From contig CAMCWB010000028.1 in the NCBI GenBank assembly GCA_945882315.1, positions 1 through 45,593 on the forward strand: DNA of 45,593 bases, read 5' to 3'. The position numbers were made by a program, and so were the translations under genes. This document shows, in pieces, positions 9,892 to 20,681 of the stretch. Positions within the stretch are counted from its first letter, which is position 1, and every line of letters starts with the position of its first letter. The stretch is from Bauldia litoralis (lineage in GTDB: Bacteria; Pseudomonadota; Alphaproteobacteria; Rhizobiales; Kaistiaceae). The notes under the pieces are model-generated. The model did not search any database. It was not told where the DNA came from and was given only the letters and a program-made list of their open reading frames with translations.

Positions 9892-12453
9892 ATGGCTGAG
9901 GGACTGACCGAGTTCGGAGCGGACGGTGGATCCGCGGCCGTCGGTCCGGGCGAGCCCCACCCCCTCTTCGCCGCGATCATCAATAATATGTTCGCCGGCG
10001 TCTGCGTCTGGGACGCCGACCTGCGGCTTGTCACCTGGAACGCCGGCTATCGCGAGATCAACGGCATCGCCCCGCACGCCCTGAAGGTCGGGGCGCGCCT
10101 CGCCGACATCCTCGACGCCAGCGCGCCGCTTCTCGACGAGAAGCGCACGAGCGCCGACATTGAAGCGATGACGCGCCGGCGCCTGGCGACGGACGGCAAG
10201 ATCGAACTCGACCGCGCGCTCGCCGACGGCCGGATCATTTCGGTGAACTACCACTCGATCACCGGCGGCAACTGGCTCAGCCTTTATCGCGACGCGACGC
10301 AAAAACGGCGCGCTAGCCGGGTTCTTGCCGACAGCGAGCGCGAGCTGAAGCTCTACAAGGACCGTTTCGACATCTCGCTCGACAGCATGACGCACGGCTT
10401 CTCGATCTGGGACGACGAGCGCCGTCTCGTTATCTGGAACCGGCGCTACATCGAGATGTACCGCCTGCCCGCCGACAAAATTCACAAGGGGATGGACCTT
10501 GCCGACTTCTGCGCCGTCAACGTCGTAAACGGTCACTATCCGCAGCAGACGGGCGCGGAAGTCTACGCCATCTTCCGCCGGCGCTTCGACGAGACGGCGG
10601 CGCCCGGCTCGGTCGGCTCCTACGAACACGAACTGCACGGAAGCATCTTCAAAACCACCTACACCCGCACGGCGGGCGTCGGCTGGGTGGCGACCCATGA
10701 AGACATCACCGAATACAAGGCGCAGCTCACCCTTGCTGCCGAACGCGAGGCCAAGCTCCAGCAGCAGAACATGCGTTTCGACGCGGCGATCAACAACATG
10801 CCGCTGTCGCTGTCGATGTTCGACAATGAGCAACGGCTCGTCATCTGCAACCGCAACTACCAGGACATTTACGGCCTGACGCCCGAGCTGGTCCGGCCGG
10901 GTACCTCGCTTCGCGACATCATCGACCATCGCCTCAGGCACGGCACGCATCCGCTCGGACGCGACGATTATTTCGCCCACCGGCTCGAGATCGTGGCCAA
11001 CCGGCGCGCCGATGTCACGACGGCCGAGCTACAGAACGGCCGCACCATCATGATCCGCCACCAGCCGATGCCCGACGGCGGCTGGGTTTCGACGCAGGAA
11101 GACATCACCGACCGGCGCCGCGACGAGGCGCGCATCAGCCACCTCGCCCGCCACGACTCGCTGACCGACCTGCCCAACCGGTCGCATTTCCGCGAGCAGA
11201 TGGACCTTGCCGAAGGCCGCATCCGCCGCGGCGAGACCATGGCCGTGCTCTGCGTCGACCTCGACCATTTCAAGGGCGTCAACGACACGCTCGGCCATTC
11301 GATCGGCGACGCCCTCCTGCAGGCGGTCGCCTTGCGGCTCAAATCCTGCGCCCGCGAGGTCGATGTCGTGGCCCGGCTCGGCGGCGACGAGTTCGCCGTC
11401 CTGCAAGGCGCCCTGCCCCTGCCCGAAGACGCCGCCGTTCTCGCCAGCCGCATCGTCAATGCGATCGCCGAGCCTTTCGACGTCCAGGGCCATCACATCC
11501 TGATCGGCGCCAGCATCGGCATCGCCGTGGCGCCGGCCGACGGCCGCGACGCCGGCACGCTGATGAAGAATGCCGACCTTGCCCTCTACCGCGCCAAGGG
11601 CGAAGGCCGCGGCAACTATCATTTCTTCGAGCCGGGCATGGACGCGGCCATCCAGGAGCGCCGGGCGATCGAGGTCGGCCTGCGTCTCGCGCTTTCCCAC
11701 AATGAATTGCGTCTCGTCTACCAGCCGCTCCTCAGCCTGACCGAGAATCGCGTCACCGGCGTCGAGGCGCTATTGCGCTGGGACCACCCGGAGCGCGGCA
11801 CCGTCTCGCCGCAGGAATTCGTTCCGGTCGCCGAGGAGACCGGGCTGATCGTGCCGATCGGCGAATGGGCGCTGCGCGAAGCCTGCAAGGCCGCCACCGA
11901 GTGGCCGGACAACATCACGGTCGCCGTCAATCTCTCGCCGATCCAGTTCATGAACCGCAATCTGGTCCACCACGTCACCCAGGCGCTGACCGAATCGGGA
12001 TTGCCGCCGGCCCGCCTCGAGATCGAGGTCACCGAGTCGCTCCTCCTGTCGGACAGCGACCTGACCATCAAGATCCTTCATCAGATCCGTAAGCTCGGCG
12101 TGCGCATCTCGATGGACGATTTCGGCACCGGCTATTCCTCGCTGAGCCATCTGCGCTCCTTCCCCTTCGACAAGATCAAGATCGATCGCTCCTTCGTCCA
12201 CGCGCTCTCCTCCGAGGGCGACAGCCTCGCGATGGTCAAGGCGGTGATCGGGCTCGGCCGCAGCCTCGGCATGGCGACCAGCGCCGAGGGCGTCGAGACC
12301 GAACGTCAGCTCGACATGGTCCGCCGCCAGGGCTGCACCGAGGCGCAGGGCTTCCTCTTCAGCCCACCCTTACCTGCGGCCGCCGTCTCCCGCCTCTTCG
12401 CATCGGCCTCGCCCCGCGCCGCCCTCGGCCCGCAGAGGCGCAGCGGGTCTTAG
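9892..12453 (+). CDS. Multi-PAS GGDEF-EAL cyclic-di-GMP enzyme
   Basis: An 853-residue cytoplasmic signalling protein. Three PAS-type repeats of the 'PAS-7' kind fill about residues 20-395, each with the pattern 'N-x-xx-G(V/F)-x-xxD...RL-VxxN-xx-Y'. A GGDEF domain follows with an intact GGDEF at 497-501 and an inhibitory-site RxxD (REVD) at 488-491, so it can plausibly make c-di-GMP and be product-inhibited. The EAL domain has EALLRW at 625-630 and DDFGTGYSSL further on, both expected of an active phosphodiesterase. No membrane segment or signal peptide is seen. Bifunctional or switchable activity is therefore likely. The ATG at 9892 has GAGG five bases before it; the upstream TTG at 9874 does not. 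Confidence 0.95.
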   Translation: MAEGLTEFGADGGSAAVGPGEPHPLFAAIINNMFAGVCVWDADLRLVTWNAGYREINGIAPHALKVGARLADILDASAPLLDEKRTSADIEAMTRRRLATDGKIELDRALADGRIISVNYHSITGGNWLSLYRDATQKRRASRVLADSERELKLYKDRFDISLDSMTHGFSIWDDERRLVIWNRRYIEMYRLPADKIHKGMDLADFCAVNVVNGHYPQQTGAEVYAIFRRRFDETAAPGSVGSYEHELHGSIFKTTYTRTAGVGWVATHEDITEYKAQLTLAAEREAKLQQQNMRFDAAINNMPLSLSMFDNEQRLVICNRNYQDIYGLTPELVRPGTSLRDIIDHRLRHGTHPLGRDDYFAHRLEIVANRRADVTTAELQNGRTIMIRHQPMPDGGWVSTQEDITDRRRDEARISHLARHDSLTDLPNRSHFREQMDLAEGRIRRGETMAVLCVDLDHFKGVNDTLGHSIGDALLQAVALRLKSCAREVDVVARLGGDEFAVLQGALPLPEDAAVLASRIVNAIAEPFDVQGHHILIGASIGIAVAPADGRDAGTLMKNADLALYRAKGEGRGNYHFFEPGMDAAIQERRAIEVGLRLALSHNELRLVYQPLLSLTENRVTGVEALLRWDHPERGTVSPQEFVPVAEETGLIVPIGEWALREACKAATEWPDNITVAVNLSPIQFMNRNLVHHVTQALTESGLPPARLEIEVTESLLLSDSDLTIKILHQIRKLGVRISMDDFGTGYSSLSHLRSFPFDKIKIDRSFVHALSSEGDSLAMVKAVIGLGRSLGMATSAEGVETERQLDMVRRQGCTEAQGFLFSPPLPAAAVSRLFASASPRAALGPQRRSGS

Positions 12454-12474
12454 GCCTCACACAACCTCTGAACT

Positions 12475-12557
12475 CGTCATTCCGGCGAAAGCCGGAATCC
12501 ATCTGACCATCGGCCTGTGCATACCTCACGATGGACCCAGGCTTCGCCGGGGTGACG
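12475..12557. repeat. Dispersed intergenic palindromic repeat
   Basis: An imperfect inverted repeat of about 27 bases per arm: CGTCATTCCGGCG near 12475 and its partner CGCCGGGGTGACG ending at 12557, with internal hairpins such as TTCCGGCGAAAGCCGGAA. Elements with this 'CGTCATTCCGGCGAAAGCCGG ... CCCAGGC' look are scattered in many proteobacterial genomes. It sits between the c-di-GMP gene and the protease gene and may end transcription of the former. Confidence 0.65.
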
Positions 12558-12652
12558 TACAATGGAGGGTGCCGTTAGTTGGCACCCCATCCGCTTGCTG
12601 CCTCCGCCATTCAGTGCGACCGTGGTGGCGGCCGCTTCATGGAGACCGAGAG

Positions 12653-13765
12653 ATGTCCTGGTCGATCACCATCGCGCGCATCGCCGGCAGCGAGATCCGC
12701 ATCCACCTGACCTTCCTGCTTCTCCTCGCCTGGATCGGCATCGCGCAATATTCGGCCGGCGGCGCCAATGCCGCGATCGAAGGCATCGCCTTCATCATCG
12801 CGGTCTTCGCCTGCGTAGTGCTGCATGAACTCGGCCACGCCATCGCGGCGCGCCGCTACGGCATCACGACGCCGGACATCACGCTGCTGCCGATCGGCGG
12901 CCTGGCGCGTCTGTCGCGCGTTCCGGAAAAGCCGTCGGAGGAGATCGTCATCGCGCTCGCCGGACCCGCGGTGAATGTGGTGATCGCTCTGATCCTGATC
13001 GTCTTCCTCGGGGCGCGCCTTGATCCGAACGCGCTCTCGGAGATCGAAAACCCGACTTATGGCTTCCTGGCGCGGCTGGCGAGCGTCAACGTCTTCCTCG
13101 TCCTCTTCAACCTGATACCCGCCTTTCCGATGGATGGCGGCAGGGTGCTGCGGGCGCTGCTCGCCTTCCGGCTCGGCCGCCGCCGCGCCACCGAGATCGC
13201 GGCCCGCATCGGCCAGGCGCTGGCCTTCGGCTTCGGCTTCGTCGGCCTCCTCAGCGGCAACGCCATCCTCGTCTTCATCGCCATCTTCGTCTATCTCGCC
13301 GCCGCCGGCGAAGCCGGTCAGGTCGGCCTGATCGAGGCGGCACGGCGCATCCCGGTCCGCACGGCGATGATCACCAACTTCGAGACGCTGGGGCCGAACG
13401 CGACGGTCGACGAAGCCGCCAACGCCCTGATCCGCACGACGCAGCATGAATTCCCGGTCGTCGACGGCGGCGGGCAATTGCGCGGCTTCATCACGCGCGA
13501 GGCGATGATCGGCGCCCTCAAAGCGACCGGCCCCGGAACCCCGGTGATCGACGTCATGACCCGCGACATCCCGACAGTGCGCCAGGACCAGTCGCTGGAG
13601 ACCGCCGTCCGTCTGATGCAGGAAGGCGCCTCGCCGCTGGTCGCCGTGACCGGCGAGAACGGCAAGCTGGTCGGCTATATCAGCCAGGAAAATTTGTCGG
13701 AGCTGATGATGCTCGACGCCGCCGACTGGCACCAGCCTTTCGTGCCGGCCTCGCGGCGCGCCTAG
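12653..13765 (+). CDS. M50 site-2-type membrane metalloprotease with CBS pair
   Basis: A 370-residue inner-membrane zinc protease of the M50B/SpoIVFB-like group. The zinc site HELGH is at residues 58-62 and the second metal motif is N153-x-x-P...FPMDGG ending at 163; both are intact. About six membrane helices occupy residues 15-225. A pair of CBS modules follows at about 245-360, which in relatives binds adenine nucleotides and regulates activity. The substrate is unknown; none of the flanking genes is an obvious anti-sigma factor. I start at ATG 12653 (MSWSITIARI), preceded by GGAGACCGAG. Its TAG stop is part of the repeat that follows. Confidence 0.93.
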   Translation: MSWSITIARIAGSEIRIHLTFLLLLAWIGIAQYSAGGANAAIEGIAFIIAVFACVVLHELGHAIAARRYGITTPDITLLPIGGLARLSRVPEKPSEEIVIALAGPAVNVVIALILIVFLGARLDPNALSEIENPTYGFLARLASVNVFLVLFNLIPAFPMDGGRVLRALLAFRLGRRRATEIAARIGQALAFGFGFVGLLSGNAILVFIAIFVYLAAAGEAGQVGLIEAARRIPVRTAMITNFETLGPNATVDEAANALIRTTQHEFPVVDGGGQLRGFITREAMIGALKATGPGTPVIDVMTRDIPTVRQDQSLETAVRLMQEGASPLVAVTGENGKLVGYISQENLSELMMLDAADWHQPFVPASRRA

Positions 13766-13890
13766 AGCATGACCCTATTCAACCGAAGCGGATCATACTC
13801 CAGAGTCTTTGATTGTGCGCAATGTCGGACGGAAAACCGGTCTCCACCCCGGATCGATGTCCGGGGCATGCTTTTCCTGACATTGCTCTA
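13763..13890. repeat. Rhizobiales-type intergenic repeat with TAGAGCA/TGCTCTA ends
   Basis: A 128-base element starting TAGAGCATGA and ending TGACATTGCTCTA, with 7-base terminal inverted repeats and internal hairpins (for example CCCCGGATCGATGTCCGGGG). Elements that begin TAGAGCATGA and contain GGTTTTCCG/CATGCTTTTCC stretches are familiar dispersed repeats in Rhizobiales. Here the first TAG is the stop codon of the M50 protease and the final CTA is the stop codon of the convergent cyclase-TPR gene. Confidence 0.75.
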
Positions 13891-15722
13891 GCTTTCGCGC
13901 AAGCCCGCCATGCGTAGGCCCTGGATATAGCGGGCGAGCAAATTGGGCTCCATGAATTCGAGCGACTGCTCGACTGTCTCGATCGACAGATAAGGCATCG
14001 AATCCGTCAGCCGGGTCAGCGCCTCGCGGGCCCCATCGATCTCGCCGGCATGGGCGAGGAACACGGCAAGGTCGCGATAGGCCCAGGTCATGCCGGTCTT
14101 CTCGAGCATGGCGCGCTGCGTCCACTTCACCGCCTCTTCCGGGCGGCCGGCGACGAAGCTCGCAAGGCCCAGGCCGACATAGCAATTGAAGCTGAAGGGA
14201 TCGAGCGGCGACAGCCGGATGGCGCGCTCGAAGGCCGGCACCGCCACGGCGGCATTGCCGCGATAGACATTGAGGAAGCCGCGCCGCGTCCACGCCCAGG
14301 CATGGTTCGAATCGAGCGTCAGTGCCCGGTCGATGAAATACTGGGCGCGATCGAGATCGGCGAAGAGCAGCATGACGGCGGTGGCGAGCGCCGTCAGCGC
14401 CGTCGGATCGTCCTGCGAAAGCTGCCCCGCTTTGTCGACGAGGCCTTGCGCGATCGTCCGCTCGGTCGCGAAATCCGTCGTCCAGTTGTAGACGATGTGC
14501 TGGGCGCGCGCCCAGGCGGCCACCGCCGAGGCGCGGCCATAATCGGGGTCGAGTTCGATCGCCCGGCCGAGGAGACGGATCGCCTCGGCATTGTCGTCGC
14601 GCCGATGCGCCCAGAGATGCGGCATGGCGCGCAGCACGAGATCGTAGGCAGCGAGGTTTTCCGGCCGCTTGCGCCGGGCGAGCGCGATCTCGGCCGCACG
14701 GATCGACGGGTTCACCGCACCGGCGACACGTTCGGCGATCTGGTCCTCGAAGTCGAAGATGTTGTCGACGACGCCGTCATAGGAATCGGCCCAGAGATGC
14801 GCGCCGGTGGTCGCATCGACGAGCTGCGCGTTGACGCGGACGCGATCGCCGGCCTTGCGCAGGCTGCCCTCGAGCACGTAGCGGACACCGAGCTCGCGCG
14901 ACACGGTGCGGACGTCGACGGCGCGGCCCTTATAGGCATAGGCCGAATTGCGGGCGATGACGGTGAGGTCGCGGATGCGCGACAGGGTAGCGGTGATTTC
15001 CTCGACGATGCCGTCGGCCAGCGCCCCGGCGACCGGGTCGCCCGACATGTTGTCGAAGGCCAGCACGACGATCGACGGTAGCGTCGTCACCGCCGCCTGA
15101 TAGGGCTGGACGACAGGCACGGGCAGCGGCAACGGCGCGGGCGCCAACGCCGGCTCGTCGGCCGCGGGCGGCGGCGCACCGACCGACAGGGAATCGGTCA
15201 CCCCCGGCGGCGCCCAGACGAAGATCTCGACGGCTTCGTCGATGCCCTTCATCGCGACCACGCGCCGCTCGCTGAATTGTGCGGCAAGGCTGCGGACGAG
15301 CTGCCAGCGGACGGAATGGGTGATGGCGAGGCCGCCCGGCGGTCTCGACTGCTGCAGCCGGACGGCAAAGCCGACCGCTGCACCGAAGCGGTCATTGCCC
15401 TGGACGAAGACGTCGGCGAGCGCGCGCCGACCCGCGCCCGGATCGGAAATTCGCCGCGCGTCGCGTTCCGGGCCGCCATCGCGGTCTGAAAAGCCATGCC
15501 CCAGCGAATCGAATCCTCGACGCTCGGGAACTCGATCAGGGCGCCGTCGCCCATCGTCTTGAAGAGATTGCCGCCGTAATTCGAGACAGTTGGACGCAGG
15601 ACCTGCCGCCGGATCGACGCCAGCTCAGCCAGCGTACCCCGTTCGTCCCGCTCGACGAGCGGCGTATAACCCGCCACATCGAGCGAAGCGAGGACGGTCA
15701 GCCGTCTTGGTGCAGGACGCAT
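13888..15722 (-). pseudogene. Class III cyclase-like / TolB-like / TPR protein, frameshifted
   Basis: Two overlapping minus-strand frames together make one well-known architecture. The first (from ATG 15722) reads like the start of a class III adenylate cyclase, RRLTVLASLDVAGYTPLVE...GDGALIEFPSVEDS, up to RARVG. The rest of the cyclase domain (LADVFVQGNDRFGAAVGFAV and onward) is in another frame, which continues without break to 13888 through a Pro/Ala-rich linker, a TolB-like N-domain (PSIVVLAFDNMSGDP...YVLEGSLRK) and TPR repeats to the end. The frame change is at about 15418-15430 in a GCGCGCG run and needs one extra base to be repaired. It may be a sequencing slip or true inactivation. Repaired length would be about 611 residues. 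The cyclase part lacks some catalytic residues, as is common in this group. Confidence 0.75.
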
Positions 15723-15852
15723 CCGCTTGTATCCAAAGGGAAATCCGGTGCGCCTCCCTCAAAAGCGCTCCGCCGGCAGGCACGCGGAGTTCCCCGACGC
15801 GGCCTGTCGATGCGCACTGCTATGCCGCAACCGGGCGACGCGGTCTAGCGGA

Positions 15853-15880
15853 TTGCGTTTGGCGAACCGATGACTATATT
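15853..15880 (+). promoter_or_regulatory. Candidate sigma-70 promoter for typA
   Basis: TTGCGT (15853-15858), 16 bases, then TATATT (15875-15880), the best -35/-10 pair in front of typA. A start near 15887 would give a leader of only about 50 bases, almost all of it the hairpin described next. By eye only. Confidence 0.45.
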
Positions 15881-15900
15881 GCGGCGCAATAGAGCTTGGC

Positions 15901-15929
15901 GGGCGCAGAAGGACATCTGCGCCCTTTTT
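15901..15929 (+). terminator. Terminator-like hairpin directly before typA
   Basis: A perfect 9-bp stem GGGCGCAGA/TCTGCGCCC with a 6-base loop (AGGACA), followed by five T. The T-run ends ten bases before the typA start codon, so the hairpin also covers the place of a ribosome site. It has the full form of an intrinsic terminator and could act as an attenuator or a block to translation. Confidence 0.6.
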
Positions 15930-15939
15930 GGTGTTTCTC

Positions 15940-17778
<1,839 letters not shown>

Positions 17779-17922
17779 CAGCCCCCGGCCCGGCGGCCTG
17801 AAAAGGCCTCGCTAACCCCATTCATAACAAGCGCAGCAGCCATGCAACACATGGCGACAAAAGCTTCGCGCAAACGCAAAGACCCTCTTTCGCGAAGCGA
17901 CGGGCAGTCATAAGCTCGTCTC

Positions 17923-18441
17923 ATGAGCAACACCTTCACCATCGGTGTGAGGCGGGCGGAATCGGGGGACGCCGAGGCCATCACGGCGGTTCACGACGCA
18001 GCCTGGCGCTATGCCTATGACGGGATGATCCCGGCGAAGGAACTGGCGCGAATCGTGGCGCGGCGCGGGCCGCGCTGGTGGGACCGGGCGATCCGCCGCG
18101 GCACCGCGATCCTGGTGATCGAAGTCGGCGGGACGATCTGCGGGTATGCGACTTTCGGCCCGAACCGGGCGCGCAACCTCGTCCAGAAGGGCGAGGTCTA
18201 TGAGATCTACCTGCTGCCGGAATATCAGGGCGTCGGCCTCGGCACGCGCCTTTTCCTGGCGGCGCGGCGCGAGCTCGGCCGCTTCGGATTCGATTCGGTC
18301 GTGGTCTGGGCACTTGCCGACAACGACCAGGCCTGCCGCTTCTATCGCAATGCCGGCGGCCGCAAGGTGGCGCGCGCCAATGAGCGCTTCGGCGAGACCT
18401 CGCTGACCAAGGTCGCCTACGCCTGGGCGCGGGCCAGCTGA
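17923..18441 (+). CDS. GNAT-family N-acetyltransferase
   Basis: A 172-residue acetyltransferase of the GNAT fold. The acetyl-CoA binding motif A is seen as EIYLLPEYQGVGLGTRLF at about residues 100-117 (Q-x-x-G-x-G), and the C-terminal WALADNDQACRFYRNAGGR stretch is the usual motif B region. The substrate cannot be told; RimI-like and small-molecule acetylators share this form. It begins at an ATG at 17923 with only a weak ribosome site (AAGCTCGTCTC). It lies 145 bases after typA and converges with the DUF167 gene on the other strand. Confidence 0.88.
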   Translation: MSNTFTIGVRRAESGDAEAITAVHDAAWRYAYDGMIPAKELARIVARRGPRWWDRAIRRGTAILVIEVGGTICGYATFGPNRARNLVQKGEVYEIYLLPEYQGVGLGTRLFLAARRELGRFGFDSVVVWALADNDQACRFYRNAGGRKVARANERFGETSLTKVAYAWARAS

Positions 18442-18503
18442 TCGATTGCCACTGATCAATTGCCACTGATCAATTGACCGTGAAAGCCTGACGGCGGCCG
18501 GCG

Positions 18504-18845
18504 TCATTTCGCCGGTTGGCTTGGCCATGCCGCGGCGATGGCGGCAAGCGTTGCGGCCGCCCCGCCGATATGAACGCGCTTCAGCCGGGCGCTGTCGCCG
18601 GCGACGATCGACACCGCCGATTTCAAAACGCCGAGAGCCTTGGCGAGGACAGCGACGAGAGCCGCATTGGCGGCGCCCTCGCTGGGCGGCGCCCGGACAC
18701 GCACCAGCAGGACTTCGCTGCCGTCGGAAAGCAAGCCCGGCCCATCGATGCAATCGTGGCCGGCTTTCGGCGTCAGCCGGACACGGACGACCAGCCCGTC
18801 GGCGACGGCGCGATAGAACCGCTCAGAAGGGGCGCGCGTAGAAAT
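18504..18845 (-). CDS. DUF167 (YggU) protein, start codon unclear
   Basis: A DUF167/YggU-family protein. The family core is clear: [15 protein letters not shown], then [20 protein letters not shown] and a C-terminal part ending PSQPAK. The conserved core begins well upstream of the only standard start, a TTG at 18734 that would cut off half the domain. From 18734 the frame stays open upstream to a stop inside yggT, but contains no ATG, GTG or TTG. The left bound given here (ATT at 18845) is a guess at a non-standard start and would overlap yggT by 23 bases; CTG at about 18800 is another. A sequencing error nearby is possible. The YggT-YggU neighbourhood is the usual one. Function is unknown. 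Confidence 0.65.
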   Translation of the reverse strand: MSTRAPSERFYRAVADGLVVRVRLTPKAGHDCIDGPGLLSDGSEVLLVRVRAPPSEGAANAALVAVLAKALGVLKSAVSIVAGDSARLKRVHIGGAAATLAAIAAAWPSQPAK

Positions 18846-19113
18846 ATTCGTAGAGAAGGCTCTGGATGAAGATCAGGAGCAGGATCAGCACCACCGGCGA
18901 CAGGTCGATGCCGCCCATATTGGGCATGAAGCGGCGAATCGGGCGGAGCGCCGGCTCCGTCAGCCGCCACAGCGATTCCGCCAGCATGGCGACGAACTGG
19001 TTGCGCATGTTGACGACGTTGAAGGCGATCAGCCAGGACAGGACGGCGCTCGCGACGAGCACATAGATGTAGATCTGGATGATCGTCGCAATCAGGCTGA
19101 CCAGGGAATTCAT
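18823..19113 (-). CDS. YggT family membrane protein
   Basis: A 96-residue inner-membrane protein of the YggT family, with two hydrophobic helices (about residues 3-28 and 62-85) separated by the signature loop [27 protein letters not shown]. Members have been tied to osmotic or cell-division functions in various bacteria and chloroplasts, but the molecular role is not known. The ATG at 19113 ([11 protein letters not shown]) is preceded by GAGGCGGAACGACG; the longer open frame from 19230 has no signal. It heads a two-gene unit with the DUF167 gene, the classical arrangement. Confidence 0.92.
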   Translation of the reverse strand: MNSLVSLIATIIQIYIYVLVASAVLSWLIAFNVVNMRNQFVAMLAESLWRLTEPALRPIRRFMPNMGGIDLSPVVLILLLIFIQSLLYEYFYARPF

Positions 19114-19287
19114 CGTCGTTCCGCCTCGGCGCTGGCGCGAAAAGGCGCCCTCGGGACATGAGATGTAGCCAGCGGCGTCCCCGGCCGCAAGCCGTGTGCG
19201 CCGGCTCCTTGACAGCAAATGAGCCCCCACCCTAAATGGCGCCAGCCGCCGGGCCGGGTTCGCAAAACCGCGTCCGGGCGACCAAAT

Positions 19288-19367
<80 letters not shown>

Positions 19368-19504
19368 ATTTGCGATTTCTCTTTTAAATCAATGCCTTGG
19401 GCGCTAGTCGGCTAAGTCGATCCCCCAGCCTGCCCCCCAGACTGCGTATCGCGACTAAAGGAATTGGCGTCTTCCCGACGCCAAGTGTGAAAATTGGCCA
19501 CGCC

Positions 19505-19855
19505 TTACCCGCCCACCTCAACAGTTCCTTCGATCACTGCCTTGTCGAAGTCGGTGTTACAGAAACCCCCGTCGCCTTCGCGAATAATCCCGGTGTTGAT
19601 GTGGAAGACGATCTGTCCACCGGTCTCCGGCTCCTCCCGCTGAACGACCCGCCCGTCGATCCGATCGAACACCTCCCTTATCGCGGCAATGTCGCCATCA
19701 ACCGCCTTCTGCACGAGGCGATCGGCGATCAGATAGAGGCGCTTAGTTGGTTTGCCGTCGGCATCAAGCGCCTCGCGATGGAGCGCGACGCGGAGGGCGT
19801 CGGCCATGAGCTTGTCGGGTTTCGAACCCTTTGAGGGTAGATGTCGTGCGGCCAC
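19505..19855 (-). CDS. Phage-like DUF5681-type small protein
   Basis: A 116-residue soluble protein beginning at a GTG (19855) with AGGAGCTAAATCGC directly before it, a strong ribosome site. Its middle, LHREALDADGKPTKRLYLIADRLVQKAVDGDIAAIREVFDRIDG, resembles the DUF5681-like proteins often found near phage terminase genes and in prophage remnants, where they are thought to be small-subunit-like or DNA-binding. That assignment is from memory and only moderate. It stands alone just inside the left end of the island, 140 bases from the tRNA. Whether it is functional or a leftover from an earlier prophage cannot be said. Confidence 0.6.
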   Translation of the reverse strand: MAARHLPSKGSKPDKLMADALRVALHREALDADGKPTKRLYLIADRLVQKAVDGDIAAIREVFDRIDGRVVQREEPETGGQIVFHINTGIIREGDGGFCNTDFDKAVIEGTVEVGG

Positions 19856-19979
19856 GCGATTTAGCTCCTAGGCTACTGATAATACGCTAATTTCCGACAC
19901 TGCCCAACCGCAACTCACGATAGACAATCACTTCCTTTCCTGTGAGAGTTGCCTCATCGGGTTCGCGCAGGGGCGCGGG

Positions 19980-20245
19980 ATGAGATCAGCAAACTTCGAC
20001 TTCATGTCGGAGCACGATGAGTGGATCGTGACGCTCGGTGGGCTGGCTGAACGCTATTTTCGTGACGATCCTTCGACAACGATCGTCAAGCTCCGTCAGT
20101 TTGCCGAATTATCTGCGAAGCTGGTCGCGGCCCATCATGGCGCTTATCGCGACGGGGCCGAGACCTGCGAAGAGACCTTAGGCGCCTCTCGTATGAGCGG
20201 ATCATCTTTATCTCAGTCTCACCATCGATGCCTCCGTATGTACAC
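19980..20245 (+). pseudogene. Remnant of type I restriction HsdR N-terminus
   Basis: The first 60 residues, NFDFMSEHDEWIVTLGGLAERYF then DPSTTIVKLRQFAELSAKLVAA, match the N-terminal helical domain (DUF4145-like) of type I restriction R subunits. Just after the codons for CEETL the frame is lost at about 20180: the next family block, RRLSYERII, is read in a neighbouring frame and then breaks off. Nothing of the nuclease or helicase domains remains. An open frame in the original phase runs on to 20351 but is meaningless. No hsdM or hsdS is present. This looks like a truly decayed fragment left from an earlier restriction locus. Confidence 0.65.
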
Positions 20246-20311
20246 GCCGCCAATAAAGAGGGTTGCGAATTGCCGACGGCAGGCGGATCGGACGAATGTA
20301 GGAGTTCGACC

Positions 20312-20638
20312 ATGCGTTCGAGCGCACTTGCGTGCTTCTTTCTTCTATTGACCGTGCGAGCTGCGCTAGGTCAGGAGAGCGGCGATCCCGTGAGGGGGCA
20401 TGAATACGCGACGGGAATGTGCGGGGAATGCCACGGTGTCGATGCAGGTGATATGCGCAGGCCCGATCCGGATGCCACGCCTCTGCAGAGCGTCGCTAAT
20501 GACCCGCAGATGTCGGAGCGCGCACTCACCGTTTTTTTTCAAACATCGCATCCAACCATGCCTAACCTGATAGTTTCGGGCGCTGATGCTAGGGATTTAA
20601 TCGCCTACATCCTATCGCTCAAACCTCAGGCTAGGTGA
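20312..20638 (+). CDS. Small periplasmic c-type cytochrome
   Basis: A 108-residue exported monohaem cytochrome c. A signal peptide occupies residues 1-20 (MRSSALACFFLLLTVRAALG), followed by a haem-attachment motif CGECH at about residues 36-40 and a probable Met axial ligand in HPTMPN at about 84. The C-terminal DARDLIAYILSLKPQ is the typical final helix of class I cytochromes. The ATG at 20312 is preceded by GTAGGAGTTCGACC, and the longer frame from 20228 has no such site. It sits alone on the island between the hsdR scrap and the nuclease-helicase gene; no partner oxidase or dehydrogenase is nearby. Confidence 0.88.
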   Translation: MRSSALACFFLLLTVRAALGQESGDPVRGHEYATGMCGECHGVDAGDMRRPDPDATPLQSVANDPQMSERALTVFFQTSHPTMPNLIVSGADARDLIAYILSLKPQAR

Positions 20639-20681
20639 TGCTGGGACGCAAGGCGGCCGGCCTCGCCGACAAGCAGTGAGG

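Noticed and set aside
9835-10980. 381-codon minus-strand open frame
   Set aside because: Antisense of the PAS domains of the GGDEF-EAL gene; no start signal.
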